Positions 1 to 12,400 of a stretch of 64,000 nt of DNA are shown piece by piece (within the stretch, counting starts at the first letter, position 1; every line of letters begins with the position of its first letter). Source of the DNA: Linnemannia schmuckeri (taxonomy: Eukaryota > Mortierellomycota > Mortierellomycetes > Mortierellales > Mortierellaceae); contig JANATG010000020.1 of NCBI GenBank assembly GCA_029449235.1, positions 248,001-312,000 of the forward strand. Reading direction: 5' to 3'. The position numbers and the translations under genes were made by a program. The notes below the pieces were generated by a model, which saw nothing but the letters and a program-made list of their open reading frames with translations, had not been told where the DNA came from and ran no database searches.

Positions 1-707
1 GATTGAGAAGGTGGTTGGATTGGGAGTGAGAACGGCTCTGTTGTGTTGAGAGGGGCTGTTGTTGATGTGGAGGGAATAGTGGAGACAAAGGTATTTACAA
101 GGGACGATGGGTTGACTGGGGAAGTAAGAGTGGGAGCATTGATGACCGAGACGATGGAAGGTGCTATTGAGGGAGTTGTTCCGTCGGAAACGGGAGAGAT
201 AGGAGCGTCATTTCTTGGGTGGGGTGTCTCCGGACTAGGCACCTGGCTTTGAGCTTGTGCTTGTGCCTGTGCTTGTGCTTGTGCCTGTGCTTGGGCTTGT
301 GCCTGAGCTTGTGCCTGAGCTTTCATCGAGACTCGGAGCCCCTTGGGTCCGGTATGAATGCGCGAGTGTCGCGTGAGCTCGTCGCTCCTTGAGAACCGTT
401 TCGTACAGCCGGGGAATTTGCAAGCGTGGGCCTTTTCGCCTGTATGGGTGCGGATGTGTCGATTGGAGTGCTCGAGACGGTAAAAGGATTTGGGGCAGAC
501 AGGACATTGATAGGGACGCTCCGGGGCATCGGTTTGGTGGCATTGGAATGGCTTGGGTGCTTCTCCGTTGGCGGGTGGTGTAGGTGGTCGGGGCAAATTG
601 TATGGAGCGAGATCGGTCGGAATGGATGACATTGAGGACGAGTCCGAGATCGACGTTACAGTAGAGGTGGCTATTGAGGGAGTGGTCGCGACTACAGTTG
701 TATCCAT
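1..707 (-). CDS. MIG1: Mig1/CreA-type C2H2 zinc-finger repressor (partial, 3' end outside window)
   Basis: Reading the minus strand from the ATG at 705-707 gives one uninterrupted frame to base 1. After about 50 Ser/Thr/Pro-rich residues come two C2H2 fingers. The first is of the form CPVCPKSF..RLEHSNRHIRTH, followed by the linker TGEK; the second is CKFPGCTKRFSRSDELTRHSRIH. The RLEH and RSDELTRH helices are the DNA-contact signature of Mig1/CreA carbon-catabolite repressors, which bind GC-rich SYGGRG sites and act in the nucleus. A glutamine-alanine dipeptide tract (about 244-315) follows directly, then a Ser/Thr/Pro-rich region. No intron is seen. The C-terminal repression region lies outside the window, so the exact paralogue (Mig1, CreA or a close relative) cannot be settled. 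Confidence 0.85.
   Translation of the reverse strand, partial: MDTTVVATTPSIATSTVTSISDSSSMSSIPTDLAPYNLPRPPTPPANGEAPKPFQCHQTDAPERPYQCPVCPKSFYRLEHSNRHIRTHTGEKAHACKFPGCTKRFSRSDELTRHSRIHTGPKGLRVSMKAQAQAQAQAQAQAQAQAQAQAQAQSQVPSPETPHPRNDAPISPVSDGTTPSIAPSIVSVINAPTLTSPVNPSSLVNTFVSTIPSTSTTAPLNTTEPFSLPIQPPSQ
244..315 (-). repeat. Gln-Ala dipeptide-coding tandem repeat
   Basis: A 6-bp based repeat (CARGCW on the coding strand) encodes about a dozen alternating Gln and Ala residues just after the second zinc finger of the Mig1/CreA-like protein. It is a likely site of length variation between strains. Confidence 0.8.
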
Positions 708-3134
708 GATTGATGTTGTTTAGGTCGATAATTAAAAAAGTAATACAAAGGCGAGAGGATGGATGATGTGGGGTTGGGAAAGGAGGAGAAGGAAGAGGAG
801 GAAAGGAGGAGAAAAGATCCGGAGGCTGTGTGCAAGGGACCTGAATAGTGTGGGGAATCGTTTTTTGCGGGGTTGAGGTGTATCAGGAGGAAGAAAAAAG
901 GTACAGCTGTTTGGAAGTAACCCTGGCTGGTTCGTCAGGCAGTCTGAGAAGAGAGATCCACAGTGAGATTGAATGGCGAGGTGGAGTGAATGTCGACCAC
1001 AGTTAGTTAGAGAGAGGAGAAAGAATGAATGAAGAAAAAGAGGGAGAGAGAGTTAAAGGAAGATAGATGGTTGGAATGTGAACCGAGTTTGGGGGGTGAA
1101 TGTGAATGTGGGGTTGGGGATGGGAGCCAGGAAGGACAAGGGAGAGAGGGGGAACAGAGAGGGGGAACAGAGAGGGGGAAGAATAGAAAAAAAAAAAAGC
1201 GAAGCGAAGGAAGACAAAAAAAAAGAGCAAAGGAGAAAAATGACAGGTGGGGCAAACGGCGATTTTTTTTTTGTCCTTGGTACGCAAGCACACATACAAC
1301 AAAAAGAAAGATGAAAAAGGAGAATTTCTGACACTTGTTCAATTGCAGGACAATGGCGGAGATCGTTGACGGTGGAAGAATGGAGGGGTGGTAGTTATGA
1401 AAGGCACAAGCAACGCTTTGCTAATGAAGGCAACGTATCAATTAAATTGAAGATAAAACAACCACGACGACAAGAGCAGCAGCAGCAGTAGGCAGCAGCA
1501 CAAGAGAAGAGAGTGACCCAGTTTTTTTTTTTTTGCTTGTTTGCGTTGTTTGCTGTTGGTGGCCCCTGTCTGTTTGTGTGATAGACGGACGGAAAGAGGA
1601 AATAAAAAAAAAAGAAAAAGAAAAAGAAAATTGTAGTAAACAACAAAACAACAATAAAAAAAGTGGAGTCGCCTCTGTTTTTCCACTCATTCTCCTAAAT
1701 CAAGTATCGATCACATCGTATTGTAGACATGTCCACGTTACTAAACATAAAATTCTCTGTGTTTTCCATCTCTTTCTGATTTTTCTCGTTTTTGTTTGTA
1801 AAGCAAGCGTCCATCCTAATAAATGACTCCGGGGACCAGGACGCAGAGAATAACAAAGAAAAAGAAGTTTATCTCATGGACATCATCCATCTATGTTCCA
1901 TCCATTATATATTACGAACTGCATGTGGAAAAAAGAAAGACAAAGAAAGCCCCAGTATTTTTTTTTTTTTTTTTTTTGTTCATTGAGCCCGTCGTTAACT
2001 CTCAGCACTTGTTTTGATTGTTTTCATGAAGAATTGCGTGTCACCCACTTTTTTGTCCACTTTTTTCCATTTCTTGATCAAACCCTAATCCTCTCATTGG
2101 TCCGCTGAGCCTGGGTCCACTCCTCTCCTTCCGACATCTTCCTTGCACGCCCAAACAAAATGTCCCAACTTTCCCTCCCCCTAAAAAACAACGTCCACTC
2201 GAGCATCACATACATCATACAAATCATCTGGTACCTCCTTCTCTTACCCCGCATTTTCCCCTCTCGGAAAAAAAACAATTCTTCCTCCTCCACTCTTTGC
2301 TTTTCTACCTCTCAACCGTTGATAGCCACGCGAGCTTTCTTGAGCACATTAGGCTTCTCTTTTCCGTTAATTGGTTCGTTAATAAAACGTCCCTGTGCCA
2401 GTGATGGAGCACTTCTGGACCCTCATTTTTTAATATTCATCTTTTTGTTACCCTCGTTTTTTTTCTTGCATATTACAGTACTCCTTGTCTCGATCTCCGA
2501 CGATATTGAGCTGAAGGCTATCTATTGGCGTAAGCAATGGACGGATCATGTGTTCAACTTAGTACTTCAATGAACACGTTGCCACCGTCCCTACTCTACC
2601 ACAGCCCAGTTCATATACCTTCTTGATACTCAAGACTGCAAGCCTTGTGGACCCTGCTATGATGTGTTTGCCCAGGGCTTGCTACCAGCTAAAAACATAC
2701 GAGTGCTACTCAAGGAAAGCTATTGTGGTTAATCGTTTCTAAGTCACACGCAGCTGCGTTTCGCATAAAGCAGATTTACTACTGGATGGTGCCGTTGAGA
2801 TGCAAGGTGTACAAGTAACATCGGTGGGAAGTAGCTCCGAGAGAATATAAGATGACAAGCCTAGTGTCCTGCACGGATGATATTGGCGTCTCGAGTATAA
2901 AATTGGCTGCAATCACAGATACTGTCCACATCTCAATAGCATCGAGTCCAGCGAGACCAGCGAGGACAGAAAGAGCCCTACAAGCCTGCAGTTCTGAGTA
3001 CTCTTCTTTAGAGTAAAAAAAAAAATGGTGGCGATTTTCAAATGCAGTCACGATGATTAAGAAAATGTTACTGATTCTGTCAAAAGTGAATCCCCTCCGC
3101 TTCTTCCATTCCCAACACTTGTCAACCATTAGCG
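708..3134. other. Intergenic region, divergent promoters, low complexity
   Basis: This 2.4-kb stretch separates the divergently read Mig1-like and TFIIIC genes. It holds purine-rich tracts (760-900 and 1020-1320), A/T homopolymers (for example 1522-1533 and 1959-1978) and a pyrimidine-rich stretch at 2040-2500. The open frames here are low-complexity translations, and I recognise no protein. An AATGGTGGCG motif about 110 bp before the TFIIIC start is discussed in the findings. Confidence 0.6.
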
Positions 3135-6100
3135 ATGGAGGTGGAATTCGATTCAAGACCTGTCCGACCAGGATCGCTAAACTGGTCTGAGGACAACATC
3201 CTCGCTCTGATCACTCCTGCCAGCGTCAACATCGTCGTACGTTCAGCAACTCTACCAGGAACGGCTACAGGAAACGCGTCGTCACATTGTGTCAATTTTT
3301 AACCTGGTTCCAAAATATTGATGTATGGATTAGACGCCTTGCCTGCCTGGAGCTCTGGATCGGTCCCCGGTAAAATTTTTACTGACTTCGACTCCAGCCC
3401 TGACTATCGCTGGTGATAGTCCGCCTTGGAAGCTTGTGGCAAATGGTACGCTGTCCTTTCTCTTATGTTGTCTGTCATAAAAAAGTTCAACAGAAAATAA
3501 CACCCTGAATCCTTTCACACTTTGTTTTCATTATAGTGGCCAATATCAGGAATGCTGTGTCACCTTTGGTAATCGATTACTTGGCTGGAGCTTGGTCACC
3601 AACTGGTTGCTCCCCTTTAAAAGGGTATGTTTGGCGTTCACAACAAGCAACAGATTATATATATACAATCAAATCAATCTCACGCGTTTATTTTTTGAAC
3701 GATTTAGGTGCATCCTTGCAATTATTACTTCGAGGCACTCAGTTTTTTTGTACATCCCAACATCCTCGCACGCAGACAGACAGTGGCAAAAGGTACTGTC
3801 ATGATCAAATAGTATATGCATCTGCCGTATCGCCAGGGTATAGCTACATGTCGGCACTCACTGACAATAATATATTGTGGGCTTTGCAATAGCATTTGGT
3901 CTTGGATCAATATCTTTCGACATACTGGGGAGCACAACCGGAGATTGACCCCGAGATGGCCGACAAACTTGAATCGGTCTCGTTGGCATGGTCTCCAAAG
4001 ATTTACTTTGGAGGGATTGGGTCCGTACTGGCTTTAGGAAACAAAGCAGGGCATGTTACCCTCTGGCACGTCACCAGCAAGGAGAACGTTCGCTGCATCG
4101 AATCTTGGAAAACTGGAAGCGAGACATGGGTGATTCAGTTGTCCTGGTCGCCATGGGTTCTGGAAGGGAACCAATACGTCTCTATGCTTGCCTATGCCAC
4201 TGCAGACGGACAAGTTCGGGTCCGGGAGGTGATGTTCAATCCGGAGTCGCCCCTGGAGGATATTGACGTGTCTGAAAATGTCATGGGAGCCCCTGATCAG
4301 ACTCTTCATCCATGTACAGTTCTCCGGTGGAGCCCAACATTTTATGAAGTAACTTATAATTACTCACCAAATAATCATGTCGTTATTCTGTTTGTAGAGC
4401 TTTCGGTGTACTTGAAACTGATATCATTTTCCCTATCATCTTCATGAAACTAGGCGGCAAGAAAGCGCAACATGCTGGCTTTCAGCCGAGGAAACAGATT
4501 GAATGTGTGGTATCCAGACTCTAATAGGACGGTAATGTGGAGGCGACCTATTGCAAAGGCGATTGCGGACATCACATGGGACACACATGGAAAGCGACTT
4601 ATTGTGTTTTTCATGGACGGCAAGCACTGTGTGCTACTTTTGCATGATGAGAGTCTAAAAGTGGACGACGAACAAGTCGAATTCATCCACCAAAACATCA
4701 TATCGCGTTGCCATATGCAAACCAAAACGAACATCACACAGGACGAAGGCGATGCTGACAACGCTAATGCAGATGACGATGGTGCAGACGAGGAGAACAG
4801 TGGAGGAGCGCTCATGGGAAGCAAGTTACAGCTGCACATCACCTCCGGGAGCGCCTCATCCGAAAGGGTTCAACTCGCAACGGCGTACTAGTAAGTACCT
4901 TTTGTTTGTCGTTGCACTATTGTGGTACAGTGGACTAAATTTGACGACTGCTGACCGTCTTTTTTTTTCTTTTTTGTTCCACACGTAGTGTTACTTCGCC
5001 TTTTCATATGGAGTTCCAACGTGAGCGATATCAGTCATCAACTCTGACACTCTCCAAAGCCCACAAGTCCCTTCAAGGAGCACCAGCAGATGCCTTATTC
5101 GACAGACTGGATACGTACATCTGCCTTCCTAATGCAGGTATACATCATATGTTGCCAAGTTGACATATCCCAGAGTGTGTAGATCAGTTGTTGGTGGGCG
5201 CTAATACTTAATGTTTCCTTGCTTGTAATAGCACTGGCTAGAAATCCGGCGTTTCACATGTGGGACATGCTTTTATTATTAGGAGAGAGCTGGAAGGCCA
5301 GAGACACTGGATCTGTCGACCTTGAACGACTGATGACGATTTTAAGCAGCAAGACGAAAAAGGCACCAGCTACTCTTGAAACGCTTTCCAAAAGAGATGC
5401 TCTCGTGGACGCTAATACCTCTCTGGAGTCAAGGTATTCCTCCTGAAGAGTAGATTGCACTTCTCTTTTCAAAAAGTTGGAGCGCCTTCTTGTAGCTAAC
5501 CTCGATCGATCGATAACTCTAGGCTCAAATGTACTCTCTTCAGCAAGACGACAATGAATTCAGAGCGGGTTGCAATCTATCTCTATAGTCAGTTGAAGGT
5601 ATAATTGAATTTGCATAATCTCTTGTTGTAAAGAATATGGTTGGCATGACTTACTAACCATGACTGAAATCAATCCCATATAGCGCTGTGATTTGGAGGC
5701 ATCATTAGTGGAGCGGTTTGAACACTATGTTCATGATTCAGAATCTCGCGTCAGGAAGCATATCACCGGGAGCGTCCTTGCCTTGTATAATGAAGGGTCA
5801 GCCACTTCTAAATCGCCGTTGCAAGGTAACGCACCGTTGGCTACGTGTGCAGAATATGTAAAGCACAGGTTTCTAATGCCAGTCTTTATCTCTATTCCCC
5901 CAAATATAGACTGTGATCGATCGCTGCTCTTGCTTCTGTGCGACAGCATTCTTTTGTTCCATAATGATGACAAAGACCTGTTGGCAACGGCAGAGAAGAC
6001 TTATCTTCGACTCCAAAGCACGAGTGCTGTTGATGAGCAGTTGAAAGTTCTCCAGGGTATCAAAAAGGGTGCGGCTCCAGATCATGTCACATTTGGAGCA

Positions 6101-6403
6101 GGGAGAGAAGAGTGCCCGGCATGCGATGCTGAAGTCAAGCTGGAGGATATGCAGGAGGCGACGTGTGCGAACGGGCACACGTGGCGGAGGTGCTCGGTGA
6201 CCTTGCTTGTGATCGCAGACTTTCACCCTCGGACGTGTCTTGGATGTGGGAGAAAGACACTGATGGTTCCTGATGCACAGGCTGACGTGCCTACGTTACC
6301 AGAGACCACGGCGACTTCGTGGCTGGAGGTTGTTCTCCGTGCACACAGCCTGTGCGGTTACTGTGGGGAGCGGTTTTATACCGCGCTCAGGAGGCGAGCG
6401 TAG
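3135..6403 (+). CDS. GTF3C4: TFIIIC subunit, GTF3C4/Sfc9 type (WD-repeat plus TFIIIC zinc finger)
   Basis: This is a subunit of the RNA polymerase III initiation factor TFIIIC, which binds internal promoters of tRNA genes in the nucleus. I read ten exons: 3135-3236, 3332-3445, 3537-3624, 3708-3792, 3893-4348, 4454-4890, 4989-5137, 5232-5433, 5523-5598 and 5684-6403, all with GT-AG introns and matching phase. The N-terminal half has the features of the TFIIIC-delta N-terminal domain: NWSEDNILALIT near the start, then SPLVIDYLAGAWSPTGCSPLKG across a splice, then WD-like strands. An acidic linker (DEGDADNANADDDGADEE) follows. The C-terminus is the TFIIIC zinc-finger domain, with Cys pairs in ECPACDAE, CANGHTWRRC, CLGCGRK and CGYCGERF. 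The gene stops 131 bp before the TRM2 start. Confidence 0.85.
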
Positions 6404-6429
6404 ATGCAAGTCACAACGTTGTTATTCCT

Positions 6430-6452
6430 AAAAAAAAAAAAAAAAAAAAAAG
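6430..6452 (+). repeat. A homopolymer between two genes
   Basis: A run of about 22 A lies 27 bp after the TFIIIC stop and about 80 bp before the first TRM2 ATG. It may be the trace of an old retroposon tail or simple slippage. It occupies the short gap that has to serve as both the terminator of one gene and the promoter of the next. Confidence 0.6.
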
Positions 6453-6533
6453 ACTTTGTCCGAACCTTTTTCAACCTTGCAGACCACCGAGAAAAAAAAA
6501 GAACAAAACTCCGTGTGTGTTTTTTCTTTCTGC

Positions 6534-8487
6534 ATGCTACGCCATTTCCGACGATTTGCTATTCCACTTTACCATTCCCAACGACGAACTTCGCCTCGAT
6601 TCTTCATGTCAGGATCTCCCACACCATCACTCGCGATCTCAGACGTTGCCATGTCCGCTGAAACTTCCGCACCAACTTCCGCGCCCAAGGCAGAAGCTCC
6701 TGTCATGAAGCGGTCCAAAAAGGTCAAGAAGCTTACCAAGAAGGATATCGACGAGGTCTTGATGTACGATATCGTTGAGCTGCGAGGACACAACCACTGG
6801 GACTGGGATCCAAAGACCCCTCCTCCTTTCCAGAACTTTGAGGAGCTGGAGGTCACTATCGGTAGTTTTGCTCAGTCTGGCGAGGGTCTTGCCCTCCTGC
6901 CAGATCGTGGAGAGGGATGGGTCTTGGTGGTTCCATTTGTTGTGCCAGGCGAGAAGGTCAAGGCCAGGGTTTACCGACACAACTGGTAAGTCAACAACAA
7001 CGCTGTGTCCGTATATGATCATGATCTGGCTCTGGATACACACAAAGACCACTGACTTTTATACCATACTTTTTGTTATAGGGGTTATTCGCACGCTGAT
7101 CTTGTTAAGGTTATCGAACCTGCAAAGAACAGGATTGCCAAGGATGACATCTTGTGCAAGTATTTTGGCACATGCGCCGGATGCCAGCTGCAGCACATCT
7201 CCTACGCCGATCAAATGAAGTTCAAGCGCCAAGTCGTCGAGAACGCATTCAAGAACTACGCTGGTACGGATTCTTACCAATTGGTCTTTGCCATGTATTC
7301 ACCCATGCTTGCTTTTAAACTGGCAAACACTGACACTGCTCGATTTACTACTATGAAATAATAGAAAAGTACTTTGCTATACTCCCACCTGTTGACCCAG
7401 TCTCTCAGTCACCAATTCAATCCAACTACCGCACCAAAATCACCCCTCACTTTGAAGCCCTGAACCCCAAGCATCAGTCAGCAGGAACGGTCCAACCTGT
7501 CCAGATCGGATTCATGCAGGCAGGAAAGCGCAGGATTTTGGACATTGAGGAGTGCCCCATCGCCACGCCAGTTGTCAATGAAGGAATGAAGACCATGAGA
7601 GCCGATGTGCAAAAGTAAGTCTCAACGACCGATGCCATCAGTATCGGGGAACAATTGCCAGGATCGAGGTATTAACCCATGTGTTTGTGTTATGACTATG
7701 TAGGAACATTGCAACATACAAGAAGGGCGCCACTATGCTTCTTCGTGAGAGCAACCCCATCGTCCCAGGAACAGAGTCGGAGAGCCCTCCTACTACCACC
7801 AAGATTTGTGTGACGGATCATAAGGCGACCATTACAGAGTGGGTTGGGAAATTCCGGTTCGACTACCCAGCTGGATCGTTCTTCCAGAACAACAACGCCA
7901 TCCTACCTTCTTTGATTGGATATGTTCAACAGCAGCTTCATCTTCCTCTCGCCTCTTCGACCACACCAGCCGCTTCCTCGGACTCTACTACAGCATTGAC
8001 TTCATCTCTGAACCACGAAATCAAATACTTGGTGGATGCTTACTGCGGCTCAGGATTGTTTGGCATCACTTGTCACGAAGGCTTCAAGAAGGTGCTGGGT
8101 GTTGAAATTTCAGCTGCCTCCATCTCTTGTGCCACCAACAACCTCGTCCTGAACAAGCTATCGACAGAGACGACAGCATTCCATCTGGATGATGCCGATA
8201 AGATCTTTGCCCACATCGACTTTCCTTCTGCAGAGACGGCGTTGATTATCGATCCACCCAGGAAGGGCTGCTCGGACGAGTTTTTGGATCAAATGGTGGC
8301 CTTCTTACCAGCCCGTGTCGTCTATGTGAGCTGTAATGTCCAGACTCAGGCCAGGGATCTCCAGGGACTACTCGATCGCTGCCATGCCAAAGGCTTGCCT
8401 GGCTACAGGGTGGAGGCCATCCGCGGCTTCGATCTCTTTCCCCAGACCAGGCACGTTGAGGGCGTTATGACCTTGACCAGACTGTAA
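6534..8487 (+). CDS. TRM2: tRNA (uracil-5-)-methyltransferase, TRM2/TrmA-RlmD family
   Basis: This enzyme makes 5-methyluridine (m5U54, ribothymidine) in the T loop of tRNA, using S-adenosylmethionine. Exons are 6534-6985, 7082-7263, 7365-7614 and 7704-8487. An N-terminal TRAM-like segment is followed by iron-sulfur-type cysteines (CKYFGTCAGCQ, with a later ECPIATP), as in RlmD/RumA. The methyltransferase domain then shows DAYCGSGLFGI (SAM site), IIDPPRKGC and VYVSCNV with the catalytic Cys, ending in FPQTRHVEGVMTL. Three in-frame starts exist: 6534, 6606 and 6651. The first adds an Arg-rich, acid-free leader (begins MLRHFRRFAIPLYHSQRR) that looks like a mitochondrial presequence. The later starts give the nuclear/cytosolic length. 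HSBP1 begins 127 bp downstream. Confidence 0.92.
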
Positions 8488-8613
8488 CTATGAGACTATC
8501 TAATAAATTTTCAAGCCACGAAAATATGCTTTTTCTCAAGGTTGTCATTTGTTTCCCTTTCTTCTTCGTTCCTATTCCAACAACACCCTACACACAAATA
8601 CCCAACGCAGTGA

Positions 8614-9311
8614 ATGATGGCCACCGACAGCACGCACGACTTATTGCCCGGCACCACACAACAGCTCGGCGATGACAACACAGGCACCCTCTCTCAATCA
8701 CAACCAGCTCCCTTGGCGCAAGCACAGACACACTCGCTTGACATTCATGGCAAACAAGCACAACAACAACAGCATCAACAACAACCTCTGCAACACCAAT
8801 CTTTGGAAGGTGACCTCAACAGCGAAAACGTCAGCCCTCAAGAGCTGACTCTTTATGTATGTGTTGGTTTTTGGATCTGCCGCAAGCTTCTTACACGCCG
8901 GATAAGCTAGTTTGTTTCGTTTTCTTAAAACCTTAAGCAGTTAACCAGACTTGTTTCGTCTGTTTGACTACCGTTGCATGGAATAGGTCGAAAAGCTGCT
9001 CGAGCAAATCAATGCCAAGTTTGACGGAGTCTCTGGTCAAATTCTCGGTAAAAGTAAGTGTCAACATGGATGTCAAACTCAAGAAGACGCCTCAACTAAC
9101 TATCCAATAACGGCTAACGTTGGAGACGCTGGCCTTTTTTTCAGTTGTCACTCAACACACTCCTCAATAACGTCGGTCCCCTTCTCTTTTTGTATCTTTT
9201 GTAGTGGATGAAATGTCTTCAAGGATTGACGATCTGGAAAAGTCCATTGGAGAACTTGTGCAGAATGTGGAAGAGGAACCAAAGCAGCCACCTGCACCCG
9301 CGGACAAGTAA
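8614..9311 (+). CDS. HSBP1: Heat shock factor-binding protein 1 (HSBP1) with Gln-rich N-terminus
   Basis: HSBP1 is a small coiled-coil protein that binds trimeric heat shock factor and damps the heat shock response; it is also linked to assembly of the WASH complex. Exons are 8614-8856, 8987-9053 and 9205-9311. The conserved core is spread over the three exons: ELTLYVEKLLEQINAKF, then SGQILGKMDEMSSRIDDLEKS across the last splice, then an acidic end. This matches the single long heptad-repeat helix of the family. Animal HSBP1 is about 76 residues; here roughly 80 extra residues precede the core, rich in Gln, His and Pro and probably disordered. The first codons are Met-Met, so either could be the start. 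The core call is firm. Confidence 0.85.
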
Positions 9312-9475
9312 CCGCAGAAAAATAAAGTGTTCATCAAAGCGACATCTCTCTTTCTTTTGTGCCTGGAATTATTTTTTTTAAATTTTTTATTTCCTTACGA
9401 CTGCACTTTTTTACCGTTCCATCATCTCGCTCCGCCCTCTTTCGTTTTGACCAGAACATCACTTACACAACTCAC

Positions 9476-12400
9476 ATGTCGCCAGCAGTACATGAGTCGT
9501 CGACCACAGCACAAAGAAGCAGCGACGTTCCTTTGAAGGACAACCATCCAGCGGATACTCATTCAAAGTCCAACCCCAGCTTGGAGTTCATCAAAGCCTT
9601 GACCAACGTGTCTGACATTCAGGAATGTCTTCGACAACTCGAACTGGAAGAGACCAAGATTGATGCTGACCTGGACGAGCTCTTGGCAGAGCGTGAAGAA
9701 TTGGAAGCCAGCCTCGACAAACTGGAAGTCCTGGAGTAAGTTTTTGTTGTCTCTCTGGTAAACTGCAAACACGCGATTGCAATTGGGCGGTGGCAAGCAG
9801 GAGCCTTTTGGCACTTGCGTTTGGTGACCTAACCCGCTCACTAATCCGCATTTACAAACACAAAACCGCCCTGGTAGGCCTCAACTCGGTGGCTTGCAGC
9901 ACGAGTCCAAGTCTCTTGTCAAGATCATTAGCGACACTTCAGGATTGGCCGAGAGTATCAGTGTGAAGGTTCGACAGCTCGATCTTGAACAATCACGCGT
10001 TCAGCTGGCTATCAAGCACGTTGAGGATGTTCAGGAGCTCAAATTCTGCATTTCGGGGATTCAACGGGCAATGGAACAGTCAGACTACGAGGATGCAGCA
10101 CGACACATGCACAAAGCCCTTGGCTTTGATAAACGTATTCTTGAAGGATCCTTTGCCGAAATTTCAGTGGTACGTTCAGCTAGCAGAGGCATCGATTGAA
10201 TCGAGCAAGGACAAGGAATCATCAGCTGTCCTTGGAGTAGACTAACAAATAAGTTCATTACTTTTCATGTAGCCCTCAGCATCAAACCCTGAATATCCCA
10301 CCGTGATGCTGGCCAATTCCAAGGCCAAGTTGCTGGAGATTATTTCAAAAGAATTCGAAGGAGCAACACAGAGACAGTCGGAGGAGGACATTACACGGTA
10401 CTTCAAGCTGTTCCCACTCTTGGGGGAGGAGCAAGTTGGATTGGACAAGTACTCTGAGTTCGTGTGTGCCATCGTTTCTGGAAAAGCCCAAGCTTCTCTT
10501 GCTGGATCACGTAAGAATTATTTCAGATCGACATTGGATGTTTAGGACTTGTCTTTTAAAGACAATTATTTACTGCCTCCTTTTTTATATCAATACTTTT
10601 AGCGAAATCGCCAGCTTTCTTTGCCGACACGTTGATCAGACTGTTCGAATCCGTCGCAGTGATCATTGACCAGCACCAGCCTGTCATTGAAAAGTTTTAC
10701 GGTCCAGGAAAGATGCTTCGAGTTATTCAGAGGTTGCAGGAGGAGAGTGATATCCGGAGTAAAAAGATCCTTGAGGCATTTGAAGAAGAACGTGAAATCG
10801 CCAGAAAGGTGCGTTCTGAACATGGATACGCAATTCTGGCTTTTGTCACAACGAACGCGGGAGAATAATCGGTACTAATATTGAAGAAGCACACCCTTAT
10901 GTAATAGGTGGCAGAGATCAAAGCTTTCCGGGAACCCAAAAGGACTACGCTTCAATCCTCGGGCACAATCCGGAGTCTTACACCACAACCTGGCTCATCC
11001 AATATGCAGCAATCTTCGGCTATCCCTGATGTGATCGACCCACGCGAACTGGATATCAATCTTAATGAAATGGTTCTCATCTCTCAAAGAGCACACCTCT
11101 ACAATCGTTTCTTGGAGTCGAGAGCCAAGGTAAATATCGCCAAGAGAACCTTTGTTTGCAGTGAATGTTATTTATGATTGTTGTGCTAACTTTGTATCAT
11201 TACAACGTTCCACCTTCTAGTCTGAGGTCGAGCACCTGAAAGACGACCATGCTGGAGAGTCGCTCCTGGAGAAGCGAAAAGACATGCACACCGAATCGGG
11301 ACTGCTTCGCGTTAGTGGATTGTCACGCAAGGTCGAAGAGGTTATTGATCATTACTTGGCCATCGAAGAGTTCTTCCTGCGGAGAAGTGTTGACAGGGCC
11401 ATGAAGATTGACGAGTATGACGCAGGCAATCAGACCTCCAGCTGTGTGGACGATGTCTTTTACATCCTCAAGAAAACCATTTCACGGGCCGTCTATACCT
11501 CGAACGTTGATTGCTTAGCCGCGATGATCAACTTTATCAAGAATACCCTCGAGATGGACTACATCTCAGTCTTTCAGAGGAATATGGCGAGTGTCTTTTC
11601 GAATGGAGATACCCGGGATGCACGCTTCCAGTACATGGTAAGAGAATATTCAGTAGCTTATTAATTATTATTTTTTCACTTTCTTGTTGCGGCCGTATAC
11701 TAACGCCGAAATACTGCCCCCTCCCCCCCCCCATATCCATGATAGATTCTTTTGAACAACGTGAATGTCAGCATCGACTATCTGGAAAAGCTTACAGTCG
11801 AGATTGAGCAGGAGTGTGTGTCAACAATTGCTTCGCTATCAGAGCATTCGCTGGCCAAGGCAAAGGTGGTACTGTCAGGACTTATGGGATCTTCGAGCAA
11901 GTTCAAGCGGATTTTGAACCACGGTATCGAGGAGCTGTTTGAGCGGACACTGAAGCCTCGACTGAGACCTCTTCTTCAGGACTCTTACAAGGACATCAAG
12001 TATGTTGTTACAGACGAGGAGTATGCCGAGCAGGAAGCCCTGAATAGCTTTGTTAATCGGTTTATGTCAGGCTTGGATAATTTGGTGGATGCATTCAAGG
12101 TAAATCATAAGGGTAGCTCTGAATGCATGACAACTCAACTTTCTCTTTTTAGATACACTTTCTAACACCGCTGTGTTTTGGTATCTCATTACTTAGTCAA
12201 CCTTGACGGATGATAACTATAACCAAGTGATCGCCAATGCAGTGACGACGTTGACAAGAACCTGGGAGGGCATCATCTTTGATACAAAGTTCAACAAGAT
12301 GGGTGCTATCCGGTTCGAGAAGGACCTCCGCGCAGTCGGCTTCTACATGGTTTCATTGACGTCCTTCCCCTTGCGTGAGAAACTGACGCGGCTCAACCAG

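Noticed and set aside
2160..2573. Open frame of 137 codons with hydrophobic stretches
   Set aside because: It is pyrimidine-rich low-complexity DNA. The Phe/Leu/Ser bias comes from base composition, with no domain and no splice context.
3237..3536. Apparent frameshift early in the TFIIIC gene
   Set aside because: A consistent model exists with two introns (3237-3331 and 3446-3536), so no lesion is needed.
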